Shown: positions 35,607 through 45,208 of the stretch, in pieces
Numbering within the stretch: position 1 is the first letter of the stretch
Layout of the letters: every line of letters starts with the position of its first letter
Assembly: GCA_023627715.1 (NCBI GenBank)
Contig: JAMAHW010000010.1
Span: 124,001 to 188,000, forward strand
DNA length: 64,000 nucleotides
Source of the DNA: Periconia sp. R9002
Lineage: Eukaryota; Ascomycota; Dothideomycetes; Pleosporales; Periconiaceae
Direction: 5' to 3'
Notes under the pieces: generated by a model
Told to the model about the DNA's origin: nothing
Databases searched by the model: none
What the model saw: the letters and a program-made list of their open reading frames with translations, nothing else
Program-made: the position numbers and the translations under genes

Positions 35607-36511
35607 ATGACAAAATCATACCAGTACCAGGCAACGGGGAAGACCGACTTTGCAGATTTCGAGGGGATGGATGATGTCTACAAAGAGGATGCTGTACGTA
35701 TTCTTCCACCTTAACCCTCATCCAGAACAACATTCACATCTTTCCCCACCGGAAAACTAACCAGCAAACCTACAGCAACTGAAAGCACGCATCCGCCGCC
35801 TTCGCCTGATATCCCGCGTCGCCTCCACCTTAATCTCCATCGGCGTCCTGGTCCCGATAACCATAACCCTTCACAAATTCCTCACCACCAAAAATGTCTT
35901 CCGTGACGTCCCCAACGACAAGGGCGTAGTCACCCACCGCAACCCCTGGTTTAAAGACACCAAGGAGTGGCCTACGTACATGTACTTTGCCGTCGCGGCC
36001 GTCTCGACGGTACTCAACTTCAGTGTCCTCGTGAGTTACCTGCGCGGCAGCGTCGAGAGCGCCAACAAGTCCGCGTACATCTCATCGCTCTTTTCGTGGG
36101 CCATCATGCTGGGCAACTTGATCGTCTGGTGTGTTGCTGCTGCACTGTACCGCAAGGAGAAAGCCACCGACGACATCTGGGGATGGGCGTGCAGCCCAGC
36201 CGCCAAAAAAATCCAGAAGAGTTTCTCGGATCAGATTGATTTTAACCGGAGTTGTAATGTTCAGGTAAGTGTTCGAACTAGTATCCTTTATTCCCAAACT
36301 CCTGTTTTCTTTCTCGACGGGTGGATGAATGAATAGATGGCTGACTCGGTGTTGCGAACAGAGCACTTCGTGGTACATTGGCCTCGCACAAGTCGGCGCC
36401 GCGGTCATCACCGTCTTCACGTACGTCCTCGTGCTGAGGCGGAACAAGACAAAGGGCAAGCTCAACAAGAGGATGTCCCAAATGCCCGGGCAGTATCCCA
36501 CCAACTATTAG
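35607..36511 (+). CDS. Four-transmembrane membrane protein, fungal
   Basis: Exons are 35607-35693, 35776-36264 and 36362-36511, 241 residues. All introns are phase 0. Four hydrophobic spans are clear: VASTLISIGVLVPITITL (about residues 42-60), YMYFAVAAVSTVLNFSVLV (about 98-117), LFSWAIMLGNLIVWCVAAAL (about 132-152), and IGLAQVGAAVITVFTYVLVL (about 197-216). Basic residues flank spans 1 and 4 (KARIRRLRLISR; RRNKTKGKLNKR), placing both ends in the cytosol. The loop between spans 3 and 4 has two Cys (WGWACSP; NRSCN) that could form an extracytosolic disulphide. The four-span layout is MARVEL-like, but no family motif confirms it. Function unknown. Confidence 0.82.
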
Positions 36512-36828
36512 ATTCCAAACGTTTTGAATCCGGACGCCTTTTTTCGAATCTCAACCAAACCACTCCTTCAACAGTACATATGTATAAACCAAAACAAATG
36601 ACCCTTCAACCACCACTTCTTCACTGTATATATTATCAACCACCAGAAGGTTCTATTCAACCGCTTGTTAGAAGAAATATAATGGTCCACACAGATCGGT
36701 ACCGTCACAACATTTCCGACGATACCGCAATCACGAATTTTTAATACTACATGTAACTTACGTCCTTTCCTGCCTCTCGAGAGAAGCGGCATGGTCACAT
36801 CCAATCTCATCCCTCATACATACCTCCT
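36512..36828. other. Convergent gap between the four-TM gene and the P-loop-like ORF
   Basis: A short A/T-rich stretch holding both 3' ends. Nothing else is seen. Confidence 0.45.
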
Positions 36829-37350
36829 TTACTCGTCGTCATCCCAGCTCATAAACTCACCAACCCACCACACCCACCGCGCAATCTTGCCCGCCACCTC
36901 CTCGGGCACCAACGCCGTCACGTCCAACACCAGTTCCCTCTCCGACGTACTACTACTACCTCCTTCTTCCACCCCCGCGCAGTCCTCCTCGTCAACACTC
37001 AAATCCGACATGGAATCCAGCGAGTCACGCCCGGATCGGGCTCTACATATGAGCGTGACGGGGATAAACGTTCTCGCAGCACTACGCGCGACCTGTTGGC
37101 ACGTGGTGAAGGTGTGGCCTGTGGATGTGGAGGCTTCGGTGAAGAGCAGGATGCGTCGGTTGTTGTTATTGATGGATGCGTTTTCGGGCGTTGGTGTGAT
37201 GGTGTTGTCGCTGGAGGTGGTGGTTTTTAGGAGCATGGGTTCAAAGGATGACGACGCGTGGAGGAGCGGAAGGAGGCTTTGCGTTATGGCGGTTGTGTTT
37301 GTTTCGCTGCCTGGTTGGGTGCGGATGTGGATTAGGGGGGCCGAGTACAT
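36829..37350 (-). CDS. Putative degenerate P-loop kinase-like protein (173 aa)
   Basis: A single ORF ending in MSWDDDE. It begins MYSAPLIHIRTQPGSETNT. This resembles the start of a family of small fungal and bacterial P-loop kinases that open with PLIHINGxPGxGKxT, but the Walker A glycine-lysine is replaced (PGSETNT). Two further blocks fit the same family in order: RRILLFTEAST with ARTFIPVTLICR, and a tail ELVLDVTALVPEEVAGKIARW. The stretch between the N-terminal block and the second block, which should hold the substrate site, is short and Ser/Thr/Asn-rich. So it looks like a shortened family member without nucleotide-binding residues. It could be a diverged gene or a decaying one. No frameshift is visible. 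Confidence 0.5.
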   Translation of the reverse strand: MYSAPLIHIRTQPGSETNTTAITQSLLPLLHASSSFEPMLLKTTTSSDNTITPTPENASINNNNRRILLFTEASTSTGHTFTTCQQVARSAARTFIPVTLICRARSGRDSLDSMSDLSVDEEDCAGVEEGGSSSTSERELVLDVTALVPEEVAGKIARWVWWVGEFMSWDDDE

Positions 37351-38479
37351 TGCTTATTGTTTTTTTGCGTTTCGCTTGGTTGTGAAATTATCGGGTTGTT
37401 GCGTGCGGTGTTGTTGCTTGGGTGGATGTTTGACTCAAGTCTGTTTGTCGATGCGGATTCGCGAAATGTGAGAATGTGGGGAGTTTTAGATAGAAGGAAA
37501 GTTTTCCGCAGCAGAAATTTAAAGAGAGAGAAAAAAAAGAAATCGTTAATATGAAGAGCAGCGCGTCAGGTCTTTAATGGTGTACAGTGCTAGAGACGTG
37601 CATGTGTTGTCAGAAAGGGCGGTGAAGTGGCGCACCGCAAACACACACAGGTAAGCAAGCAACACTTCAATGTTTGTACACGGCGAAGCTGGGTTTTTTC
37701 TTTCTTTCGACTCAAAAGATTGAATCCAACGCATTCCCTATTTCTATCATGAATTATAGATGTGAAACAGTACGTTTCTACAGTAAATTTTTAGATTTCC
37801 TATTCGAGTATGTGCAAAAATCATGGTTGGTTAATTGCGGTTGGTATGAAAGCAAACGACAAATTCGATTCCCAAACAATTAAGAAGCGAATACTCTCAC
37901 ATATCAAAATACTTGAAATATCGCCATACAGCCCTTAACCTACAGAATAAATTAATACAACCGGAATTATTGCTTGGGTTTCTAGGTTTTGGACTAGGGA
38001 AAATGCCTGCATGATGTGCCCTGGAGGCGCAATGTTGAAGTTCAACGCCAATCTATGCGGCACCACCACGCTTTGGCTAAGGTATAAAAGAAAGTCCATT
38101 ACGTGCAGAAAACTGGATCACAACGGTTAAAAAAACATGTCAATCATTTCGAAGATGGAAAGGCTCAAGCGGGTTCAAGTTCTAGATACCCTTTAGTGAC
38201 ATCTTCTATTGCAAGCAGCTCAAGGTGGTGACCTAAAGGACATGTTGATGGATCTGATTTTTCGACTGTACATACATATCGTCCGCTCTTCCTTCCCTAC
38301 CTACCCTACATGTACATACTATGTAGGGAGCAGACACTATAAAAAAACATATATGAAAATATAAATCCCCAAAAAATAAATTAGATGGTTTTTAGATGGC
38401 TTTTAAATGGCGGGGGAGGAGGAGGGGGGGCAGATCCTGCTGAACAGAATTGCCTTGTAATTTTTTGGGGGGAGGGGAC
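37351..38479. other. Intergenic, A/T-rich
   Basis: It is upstream of the P-loop-like ORF. Sequence from about 37650 is A/T-rich. A palindromic run CCCTACATGTACATACTATGTAGGG sits near 38303-38327. No gene is seen. Confidence 0.45.
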
Positions 38480-38508
38480 CCCGCAGAGATCTTTGCGGCC
38501 TCTGCGGG
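38480..38508. repeat. 9-bp inverted repeat with 11-nt loop overlapping the tRNA-like T arm
   Basis: CCCGCAGAG at 38480-38488 is perfectly complementary to CTCTGCGGG at 38500-38508. The right arm overlaps the T-stem of the tRNA-like sequence, so a second copy of that stem sequence follows it in inverted orientation. Confidence 0.75.
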
Positions 38509-38580
38509 AATCGAACCCGCGGCTCTTTGCCAGCAGCTGGTTTTTAACCAACTGTGACTCCACGCTTGAACGATGGGAAC
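38493..38580 (-). pseudogene. tRNA-derived sequence with a perfect B box (probable tRNA relic)
   Basis: On the minus strand, 38520-38504 reads GCGGG-TTCGATT-CCCGC, a perfect T arm containing the Pol III B-box consensus GGTTCGATTCC. Upstream are AGTCACAGTTGG, close to an A box (two mismatches), a 5-bp stem GTTGG/CCAGC closing a 7-nt loop, and a short GGC/GCC stem like a long variable arm. The acceptor stem cannot be formed: the 3' strand AGAGGCC has no partner 5' of the A box, and the D stem is weak. It is therefore a relic or a tRNA-derived element and not a functional tRNA gene. Confidence 0.4.
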
Positions 38581-38589
38581 ATTTCTGAA

Positions 38590-39210
38590 TAACGTTGTAT
38601 ATATAGGATCTAAATTGTAGGGGATATGTGGTAGGTGATATGCTTGATTGTTGGTGAGGAGGGTAAGTGGTTTGTGTAGGTGGTGGGCACGTGCGTGTCT
38701 GCGTTTGGTTACCAGTGTCGTCATTGCCTTGTTTGTGTAACTGAGGTTGTTGCGGTGTCACTGGCTCGGTGGGCGACCCAAGGGAGCAAACGGAAAGGCC
38801 TGGCGAACGACTTCACTGGCACCTTTGGGGGGATTTCAAGATCTATGATTTGTTGGAACTGTGCGTCTCGAAGCGTATCTAAGTATGTAAAAATCGTGCA
38901 CACACACTGTACCCTTTGGGTGTTTTCTGTGGTCAGTGGCGAGTTATTCATTCTATGTTCCTTCAGTATTTGGCAACGTCACCAGGTAGAAAGCGCTAGT
39001 TACAATCATATCGAAGCTCCTCTCGTAGTGTGTATCTCGGATTTTCATCGTTGTATCATATACTGGGGTATCAAAAATCTACATACAAGAATAAACTCAG
39101 ACCACTGCTCATCATGTGATATTCAAGTGAACGCAATACAAATATAACTCCTTGGTTACAATGAACATGTGATACCCTGTCTGACTGAACATATTCAGTT
39201 CTTTTGCACC
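38590..39210. other. Intergenic region downstream of wss1
   Basis: An ORF at 38680-39147 has no recognisable domain and is probably chance. Nothing else is seen. Confidence 0.4.
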
Positions 39211-40584
39211 TCATTTATGTCTTCTCGCGACACCACATGCTCCGCATCGCCCAGCATCGCCAGAGTTTATGAATTGACTGCCTTCACATGCCGCACTGCT
39301 ACATTTCCAGTGGTCGGGAACCATATCCGGATTGAGGACGTTGGAGCATGCCATACACGTCACTGAACCAAGTTCATTGACTAATGAACAGATATTACAA
39401 GCGAGAGTGGCTGGCACGGGAAGTTGGCTACGAGCATCCGGGGTTGCTCGAGATTTCGGCAAACAATCCTGGGGTAAAGCTCGTTCTGCAATCTTGGATG
39501 CTGAAGCAGATTTACCGACGGATTGCTTTGTCTTTCTCTGTGACAACACAGCCTCTGTCTTGATGATATTTGGTGGTGGCGGCCGGGAACTCCCATTCGT
39601 AGCCATGGTTGTCTTACGTTGCTCTAAGCCTTGTATTTCAAGCATCTCCCTCTGTGCGTTATTATCCTTGTCGTCCTCTTCGTCACAGATTCTGATGAGG
39701 GAGCGGCCTTTCTCGTCCGTCATTTCCTTGCCATCCACATCAATAGCCCCCTGGCCAGCATCATCGTCGTCATCATCTCCAGAATCGCTATCCGACGGGA
39801 TCTCCTCTTTGATCGACGCATCCTCTTTTGCAGCGGCCTCGAATCGAGCCAATGCCGCTGCCGCCCGAAGGTCTCGACCCCGGGCACTTCCAGCAACTCT
39901 TGGTTTGCTCTTTTTTGTAATTCCACCCTCGAGCTTGACTTTGACGCTATCGTCAGCACCCAAGGCTTGTCCGCCTGCTCCAAACTTCTTCAAGATACGC
40001 CGCTGCCTTTTTTCTGCATAAGAAAGGGTTTCCTTGGCATTTCCTCCTCTCTTTCTCTTTCTTGATCTCCTCCCATACGTTCCTCCACACAAATGTTCCG
40101 GAATGTCGCCCGGATCTACAGTGTCTCCTTGTACCAGACCCGACTGTAGGTTCCTGCCTCGGCCCCACAAGCCTTCCCCGGTATAACCCTTCCCCCACAG
40201 CGCCCTCAGCTCGACTGCGTATGCGTCTCGAACCTTCCAGAACGCCTTTGAGTGGTTCATCTGTTTGCAATGTGCGAGTTCGTGAACCATGACCATCTCT
40301 ACCATTTTTTGAGGCAACCATCTCCCATTTCTGTCCTTCAAGACCAATTGTATAACCTCTCCCGCGTTGAAATTTCGACCCACGAATTCGGTGTTGTAAG
40401 GAAATTCTTCGAGTGCTTGAACTAGAACCATGTTCGACTTCATGAAAGGGTAGCATACTGCTGCGACGCGGTTGAGAATGTTCTCGGCAGTAGATGAGGT
40501 CGGGCCTGGGAGAGGGCGAATGAAGTTTATGAGCGCATTGGGACGCTGTGTGCGTTCGTTCAGGCGCTCGAATCCAAGAGGCAT
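39211..40584 (-). CDS. wss1: DNA-protein crosslink protease Wss1 (WLM domain, RanBP2-type zinc fingers)
   Basis: Wss1 (SPRTN relative) cleaves proteins crosslinked to DNA, together with Cdc48 and SUMO. A single exon encodes 457 residues. The WLM metalloprotease domain fills residues 1-180, with the zinc site HELAHCKQMNH at residues 101-111 and glutamate 102 as catalytic base. Typical WLM text surrounds it (VGRNFNAGEVIQLVLKDRNG; LRALWGKGYTGEG). A basic KKR patch and an acidic stretch follow, with AIDVDG, which could act as a SUMO-interacting motif. The end holds two Cys-rich fingers: CNICSLVN..CMAC (Cys-x2-Cys-x10-Cys-x2-Cys, RanBP2 type) and a second, KCSSAACEG..CGAC. Confidence 0.93.
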   Translation of the reverse strand: MPLGFERLNERTQRPNALINFIRPLPGPTSSTAENILNRVAAVCYPFMKSNMVLVQALEEFPYNTEFVGRNFNAGEVIQLVLKDRNGRWLPQKMVEMVMVHELAHCKQMNHSKAFWKVRDAYAVELRALWGKGYTGEGLWGRGRNLQSGLVQGDTVDPGDIPEHLCGGTYGRRSRKRKRGGNAKETLSYAEKRQRRILKKFGAGGQALGADDSVKVKLEGGITKKSKPRVAGSARGRDLRAAAALARFEAAAKEDASIKEEIPSDSDSGDDDDDDAGQGAIDVDGKEMTDEKGRSLIRICDEEDDKDNNAQREMLEIQGLEQRKTTMATNGSSRPPPPNIIKTEAVLSQRKTKQSVGKSASASKIAERALPQDCLPKSRATPDARSQLPVPATLACNICSLVNELGSVTCMACSNVLNPDMVPDHWKCSSAACEGSQFINSGDAGRCGACGVARRHK

Positions 40585-41295
40585 GTTGGTTGCGCGGACA
40601 TTTGGTATGACGGACGGTACGAAGTGAGCAATTAAAATGTCAGAGATGCTACTTCACTCGTTTCGTGTAAACGTATTTGTTAAATACTCTCGATACTTTT
40701 AGTGGGTTGAGTGTGACCGGGAAGATAGCAGGTAAGAAGTGGCGTTGGAGTTGAAGGTGGCGGGCAGTAGAAGCGGAGTTAGCGCGGAGTTTAGCTGACC
40801 TCAGGCGTGGAGTATTCAACGCGTCTTTGACATGAAATCACGCGACCCTTCGCTACCTGGCCATGCAACTTTCCCCTGGAGTGTCCAACTCCAGCCTTCA
40901 ATTAACTCCAACTTATGTATGTAGGCTTGACGTAGGATATACTCAATATGTGTCCCGGCCAAATTATTCTATCTAGTTCTTTCCCTCTATATTAAGAAGA
41001 TTTGCTCTTTCCGGATGGCGACCTCCATTACCTGCTACGATTATGTTCTGTCCATAGTCCTGCCCTTGAAGCCAAGAAAAGGGCTCTTTCACCTCGAAAA
41101 ACATTCTTTCAACAGCGGAGAAATTATATTCCTCGAATAGCATTCAAAAAATAGTCACTAGGGTACTATGCACTATCACCCACGCTCAAGTTACTTTTGA
41201 AAACCAGCTTCATCCAGTCAGGATGCGTAGCTAAGAAGTTGGCGTAATCGCTATAGGTGAGTTTCTACAATAAATAATTACATGAAGATGACACC
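40585..41295. other. Intergenic region upstream of wss1
   Basis: It holds the wss1 promoter and nothing further that I can support. Confidence 0.45.
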
Positions 41296-41944
41296 TCATG
41301 TACTGATAAGGTAAGAGAGCAGATAAGTCCCTTTGCGACCTTTGCCTGCTGCATATGGCTCCAGTATATCTTCTGATGCATGCCACTTAACCGATGGCTT
41401 TCCATCCGGCGTGTCACCTTCCTCTATGAAAGTAGCGGTAGCCATGTGTATAGGTGATTCTGATCGATTTGCACTGTTCATCTGGACTGCTAGCGCTGCG
41501 TCAAAGCCGTCGCCTAAGCCCAAGAACCAACACGATGATTCCAACTCAGATGCAACCCCGGAGATGAATACCTGGAAAGCAATCGTTTAAGATCCCATCT
41601 CGTAGCCACGGCTCTGTCCGTGGGATCATGGGACGAACCGAGAAATAAAGTTCACCGCTCTTAGCACTCGTATGTGTTGGGCAGCTTGCTATAGCACGAC
41701 CCACATCTGCATATACGGATCCTACAACCCACGAGGTCGCAAAAATTTCCCAAACAAGAGGACTTGGTAGGAAGTTGTGTTGTATAGCTTGAACGTGAAG
41801 GTTAACATATTCACGTTGTGAAACGACTGATGCAGGGATTTCGCTATGTACCTCTTGACAGTGTCTTGCTTTTTGTGATTTGACGGCTAAAGACGATATG
41901 CCATTTTCATGTTGAGACTCGGAAAAAGGTACCGGTGAGCACAT
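41296..41944 (-). pseudogene. Unidentified ORF pair, possible two-exon or frameshifted gene
   Basis: Two consecutive minus-strand frames, 41944-41546 and 41544-41296, each have protein-like composition. The first includes HVQAIQHNFLPSPLVWEIFATSW, described here as residues about 50-72. The second includes CWFLGLGDGFDAALAVQMN. Between them a CTTTCCAG acceptor just before GTATTCATC would open the second frame, but the donor is not clear. I do not recognise the family. It may be a gene fragment or relic in a poorly conserved interval, or chance ORFs. Confidence 0.25.
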
Positions 41945-43936
41945 GATGCATAGACCTCGTACTTGGTATGGGAAACAGACAATCCGACAGCAACAAAAGT
42001 GGTCAGGGCTTAAAGCGGTACAATCCGATTTAGGGCTACTAGGATCATGGACACGGAATACTCAGGGCCGTACCGTATCGATCATTCTTGGCCAGTGATA
42101 TCTGTACATATTAATAAGTACATGAGAATGCTCGTATAGAAGGCAACCCTTGCCAGAAGCCAGCTAGCTCCAGGCCACAAATGCGATAACCATGCCTTGA
42201 TAGGAACAACATCGCCGAAATGCCGTGTAAGAAGTCTCAGAATCTTAACTGGGGTTACTGTTTATTCCCTCTGCCATGAGGGACTTTGGAACAATATGTT
42301 CGCTTGCTTAATAACCTCCTACCCGCTGCAGGGTAAGCCACTACCACAAAGTCCGTAACCTCAAACAAGAAAACAAAAAAACAGAAAAAAAAAGATTTTG
42401 GGTCACTCACGGGGTTGTGCGTTATGGTATCAATGTCACTGAAGCGCTTTGGCGCTGCTCGTGTATGCCATTTACCTACAGGTGGGACTTTGTATTCTTT
42501 GTCGGCATTATCCCTACGTGCACTTCTCGCGCTACCATCGAGGCAACATACGTTGGAAAGGGAACGTTGCCGGCATGATGCGGGTCTGCTGCAGAGGATT
42601 ATTGTCCCCCCTTCTAAGGCGTTGTACTTGGTTGGAATGAGAGTGGGTTGGGCAAGCTAACAGTGTCGTATCACGTAACTAGTTGTATTTTGATCTTTCA
42701 GCTGTGGCCCGGTATTGCCAAGATATGCAGAAGAAGGCGAGATGTGAGAAGCTGACAGAGTTGACCGACAACGGGTAGCCACGACATTCGGACGTCGAGA
42801 GCGTGGCGTCCTCATGGCTTGCCAAAAAGTTGCCGGAACCAATCCCATTGAGACCATTTCAAATACTCCCAATCCGGTCCTTGTCACGGCGAGAGGCTAT
42901 GTTTAGCGTACAAGCTGAAGCTAGCTCATGACCGTAATATTTTGGGATGATTAGGTGGTTAGCTTGGGGACCACACGTATCCTGGTTCGCATCCCGCTAT
43001 GATGTGCCTAGCGTGGTCCAAGTTCTTGCGGCTTTTGAAGGACTCGTGGACCCGCCCATCTGGTTCCGAGCGAGTCGACCTCTAGAGGCAACTGGGGCTT
43101 ACTACTGCCAAGATTATAGCCGAATAGCTCTGTTTTGGGATGAATGGAAAAATCAAAGACGTGTGCTCGTGGCTGGAAAAGCAACCTTTCTACTCTATTG
43201 CCAAAAGAGTGCCACTTAAGTTCCACAGCAGGAGCATTCTGACTGGTTTACTGTTGTACATCCAAATGTGTACTATATAGTAGGGAACATTGAAGTGTTT
43301 AGGTCCACTGCCTGGAGCCAACCTTTCCTCCGCATTCAAGTGTAAGCAACAGTCCGGCCTGTCTGATCTTTCCCGTTCTTAGAATGTCTGGATCAGATCT
43401 AAGCATACGAAGAGTCCAGCGTCAAGGAGGTGGGGGCAAATCCATGGCATTGTACCCAACGTGGTAGCATGCCTGTTCCCCAGATGCGGGTGTACCATTG
43501 TTTTCCCGCCGATCCCTGAACACGATTGGAAAACACGGCGGCACTATCGAATATCGGTGCTCGATGGGTCCTTACTCTCTAAGCATGACACTGAAGCTAG
43601 TCACCATTGGTTCGACGCTGGCGAATGCTTCTCCCAACATCTTGGCCACAACTCGGTCGGACTGCAGGTCGTATTCTCGAGGCTGTCTAGCGGCCTTGAC
43701 GCACAGAATCATCTGCACACCCAAGGTTGTTTTCTTTCTCGTGGCGGTTCTGGGTCTCTAATGAGACCATGCCCCTTCTTCGAGATAGGAGGTGAACATG
43801 GCCGAGGCAAAGGGTGTCTATAAAATGCGCCGGTCAGTATCCTGTTGTGAACCATTCACCTCGCCTTCGTTGTCGTCTTCACTGACACGGCTCTATCACC
43901 TGCATTCCTTCATTCATCTATTTTCCCCCAATAGTC
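41945..43936. other. 2 kb region with scattered short ORFs, no supported gene
   Basis: Short ORFs at 42415-42660, 42947-43219 and 43461-43823 have mixed composition without recognisable motifs, overlap in two frames and lack clear splice links. The last 100 bp are C/T-rich and form the likely promoter of the peroxidase gene. Decayed repeat or gene sequence is possible. Confidence 0.4.
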
Positions 43937-45005
43937 ATGCATCACAAATATTTCTCGGCCTTGCCACTTGCGTCTCTTGCGTGCCTTGCCGATGCTACGC
44001 CTTTGGAGACCAGGGAAGCTGCGCCTGGCCTTATTGAAGACTTGCTCACTGGTATTCTCAACCCCATTCAACAATTGATCAAGGACATTCTGGGTGGTGT
44101 TACGTCTGGTATAAGCGATGAGATTTCTTCAAAACCTCTCATCTGTCTCACAGCGCTTGATTCGTGCTGCCCCTGTAAGTTTTACCTTCTATCACCTTGC
44201 AAGCCTGTGCTAATAACCTTCAGGGTACGACGTATCCGCAGAGCTTACCAAACTCTTCACTGAGACCAACGGCGAATGCAATGACAATGCTCGTGCCGCC
44301 GTCCGCTTCGGTTTTCACGATGCCGGCGCATGGGACAAAGATTCCACGTTTGGTGGAGCCGACGGGTCGCTCATGATGGACTTTGGCGAAGAGACCCGCT
44401 CCGAGAACAACGGTCTGCAGAATATCCGCACTGTACTTCGTTCCGTCCAAGCCAAGTACAAAGTTGGATATGCGGATTTGGCCCAGTACGCTCACAACCA
44501 TGCCACCATTACCTGTCCAAAGGGGCCTCGCGTCAGGACTTTTGTCGGCCGCAAAGACGCCACCCAAGCCAACCCCACTGGTAAACTTCCAGACGTCCAC
44601 GACACCGCTGATAACCTCATCGCCCTTTTCCAAAGAAAGGGTTTCACCCCTCATGACCTCGCCGCACTGGTTGGTGCTCACGCTGCGGCGAAGCAAAGGT
44701 TCGTCGACACAAGCGCCGCTGGCATGCCGCTAGACACTACGCCAGGTGTTTGGGATGTAGAGTTTTACAACGACACGCTGAACAACAATGCCGGCAAGAA
44801 CCAGAAGGTGTTCGTGCTTCCTTCTGATAAAGTTTTGTCCGTTCATCCCCAAATCAATGATGAATGGGTGTCCTTTGTTGGTAATCAGCCACACTGGAAC
44901 GAGGACTATGCGAAAGCCTTCGTTAGAATGAGTTTGTTGGGCGTGCAGAACTTGAAGGATCTCAACGAGTGCACAAAGACGCTGCCGAAAAAGAAGAATA
45001 TCTAA
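43937..45005 (+). CDS. Secreted class II-type haem peroxidase (ligninase-like)
   Basis: Exons are 43937-44174 and 44224-45005, 339 residues. The 49-nt intron joins CCP to WYDVSAEL. The N-terminus MHHKYFSALPLASLACLADA is a signal peptide. A basic-pair-free propeptide-like stretch follows. The distal haem pocket is RFGFHDAGAW (Arg, Phe and His). A calcium-type GADGSLMMDF follows. The proximal site is LAALVGAHAAAKQ, and DTTPGVWDVEFYNDTL matches the class II fungal family. The enzyme should use H2O2 to oxidise phenolic or other substrates outside the cell. Whether it has manganese or veratryl-alcohol activity cannot be read here. The C-terminus is short and basic (LPKKKNI). It lies in an interval of unconserved ORFs, unlike the housekeeping genes around it. 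Confidence 0.88.
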
Positions 45006-45208
45006 GGCACCATTATGAACAAGCGCGTAGTCAAAAAAGGGAGTTATGATATTTTCTTTTTCTTTCCTTTCTAACGCTGCTGCACCATTCAATACCCCGC
45101 TGGTTCATGAATTAGTTAAATTCCAAACTGTAAATACACCTTTTCATATACAATTATTTTAACAACATACCGTAATTCCCCGGGCTAGATAGAGGCGGTG
45201 GTGAACTG

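Noticed and set aside
38493..38580. Functional tRNA gene
   Set aside because: No 5' acceptor strand pairs with the 3' AGAGGCC, and the D stem does not form, despite a perfect B box.
38385..38588. + strand ORF of 67 residues
   Set aside because: It reads across the antisense of the tRNA-like element and the G-rich tract. The translation is typical of tRNA-antisense artefacts.
43461..43823. + strand ORF of 120 residues before the peroxidase gene
   Set aside because: It overlaps another open frame, has no motif, and no splice signals join it to the peroxidase.
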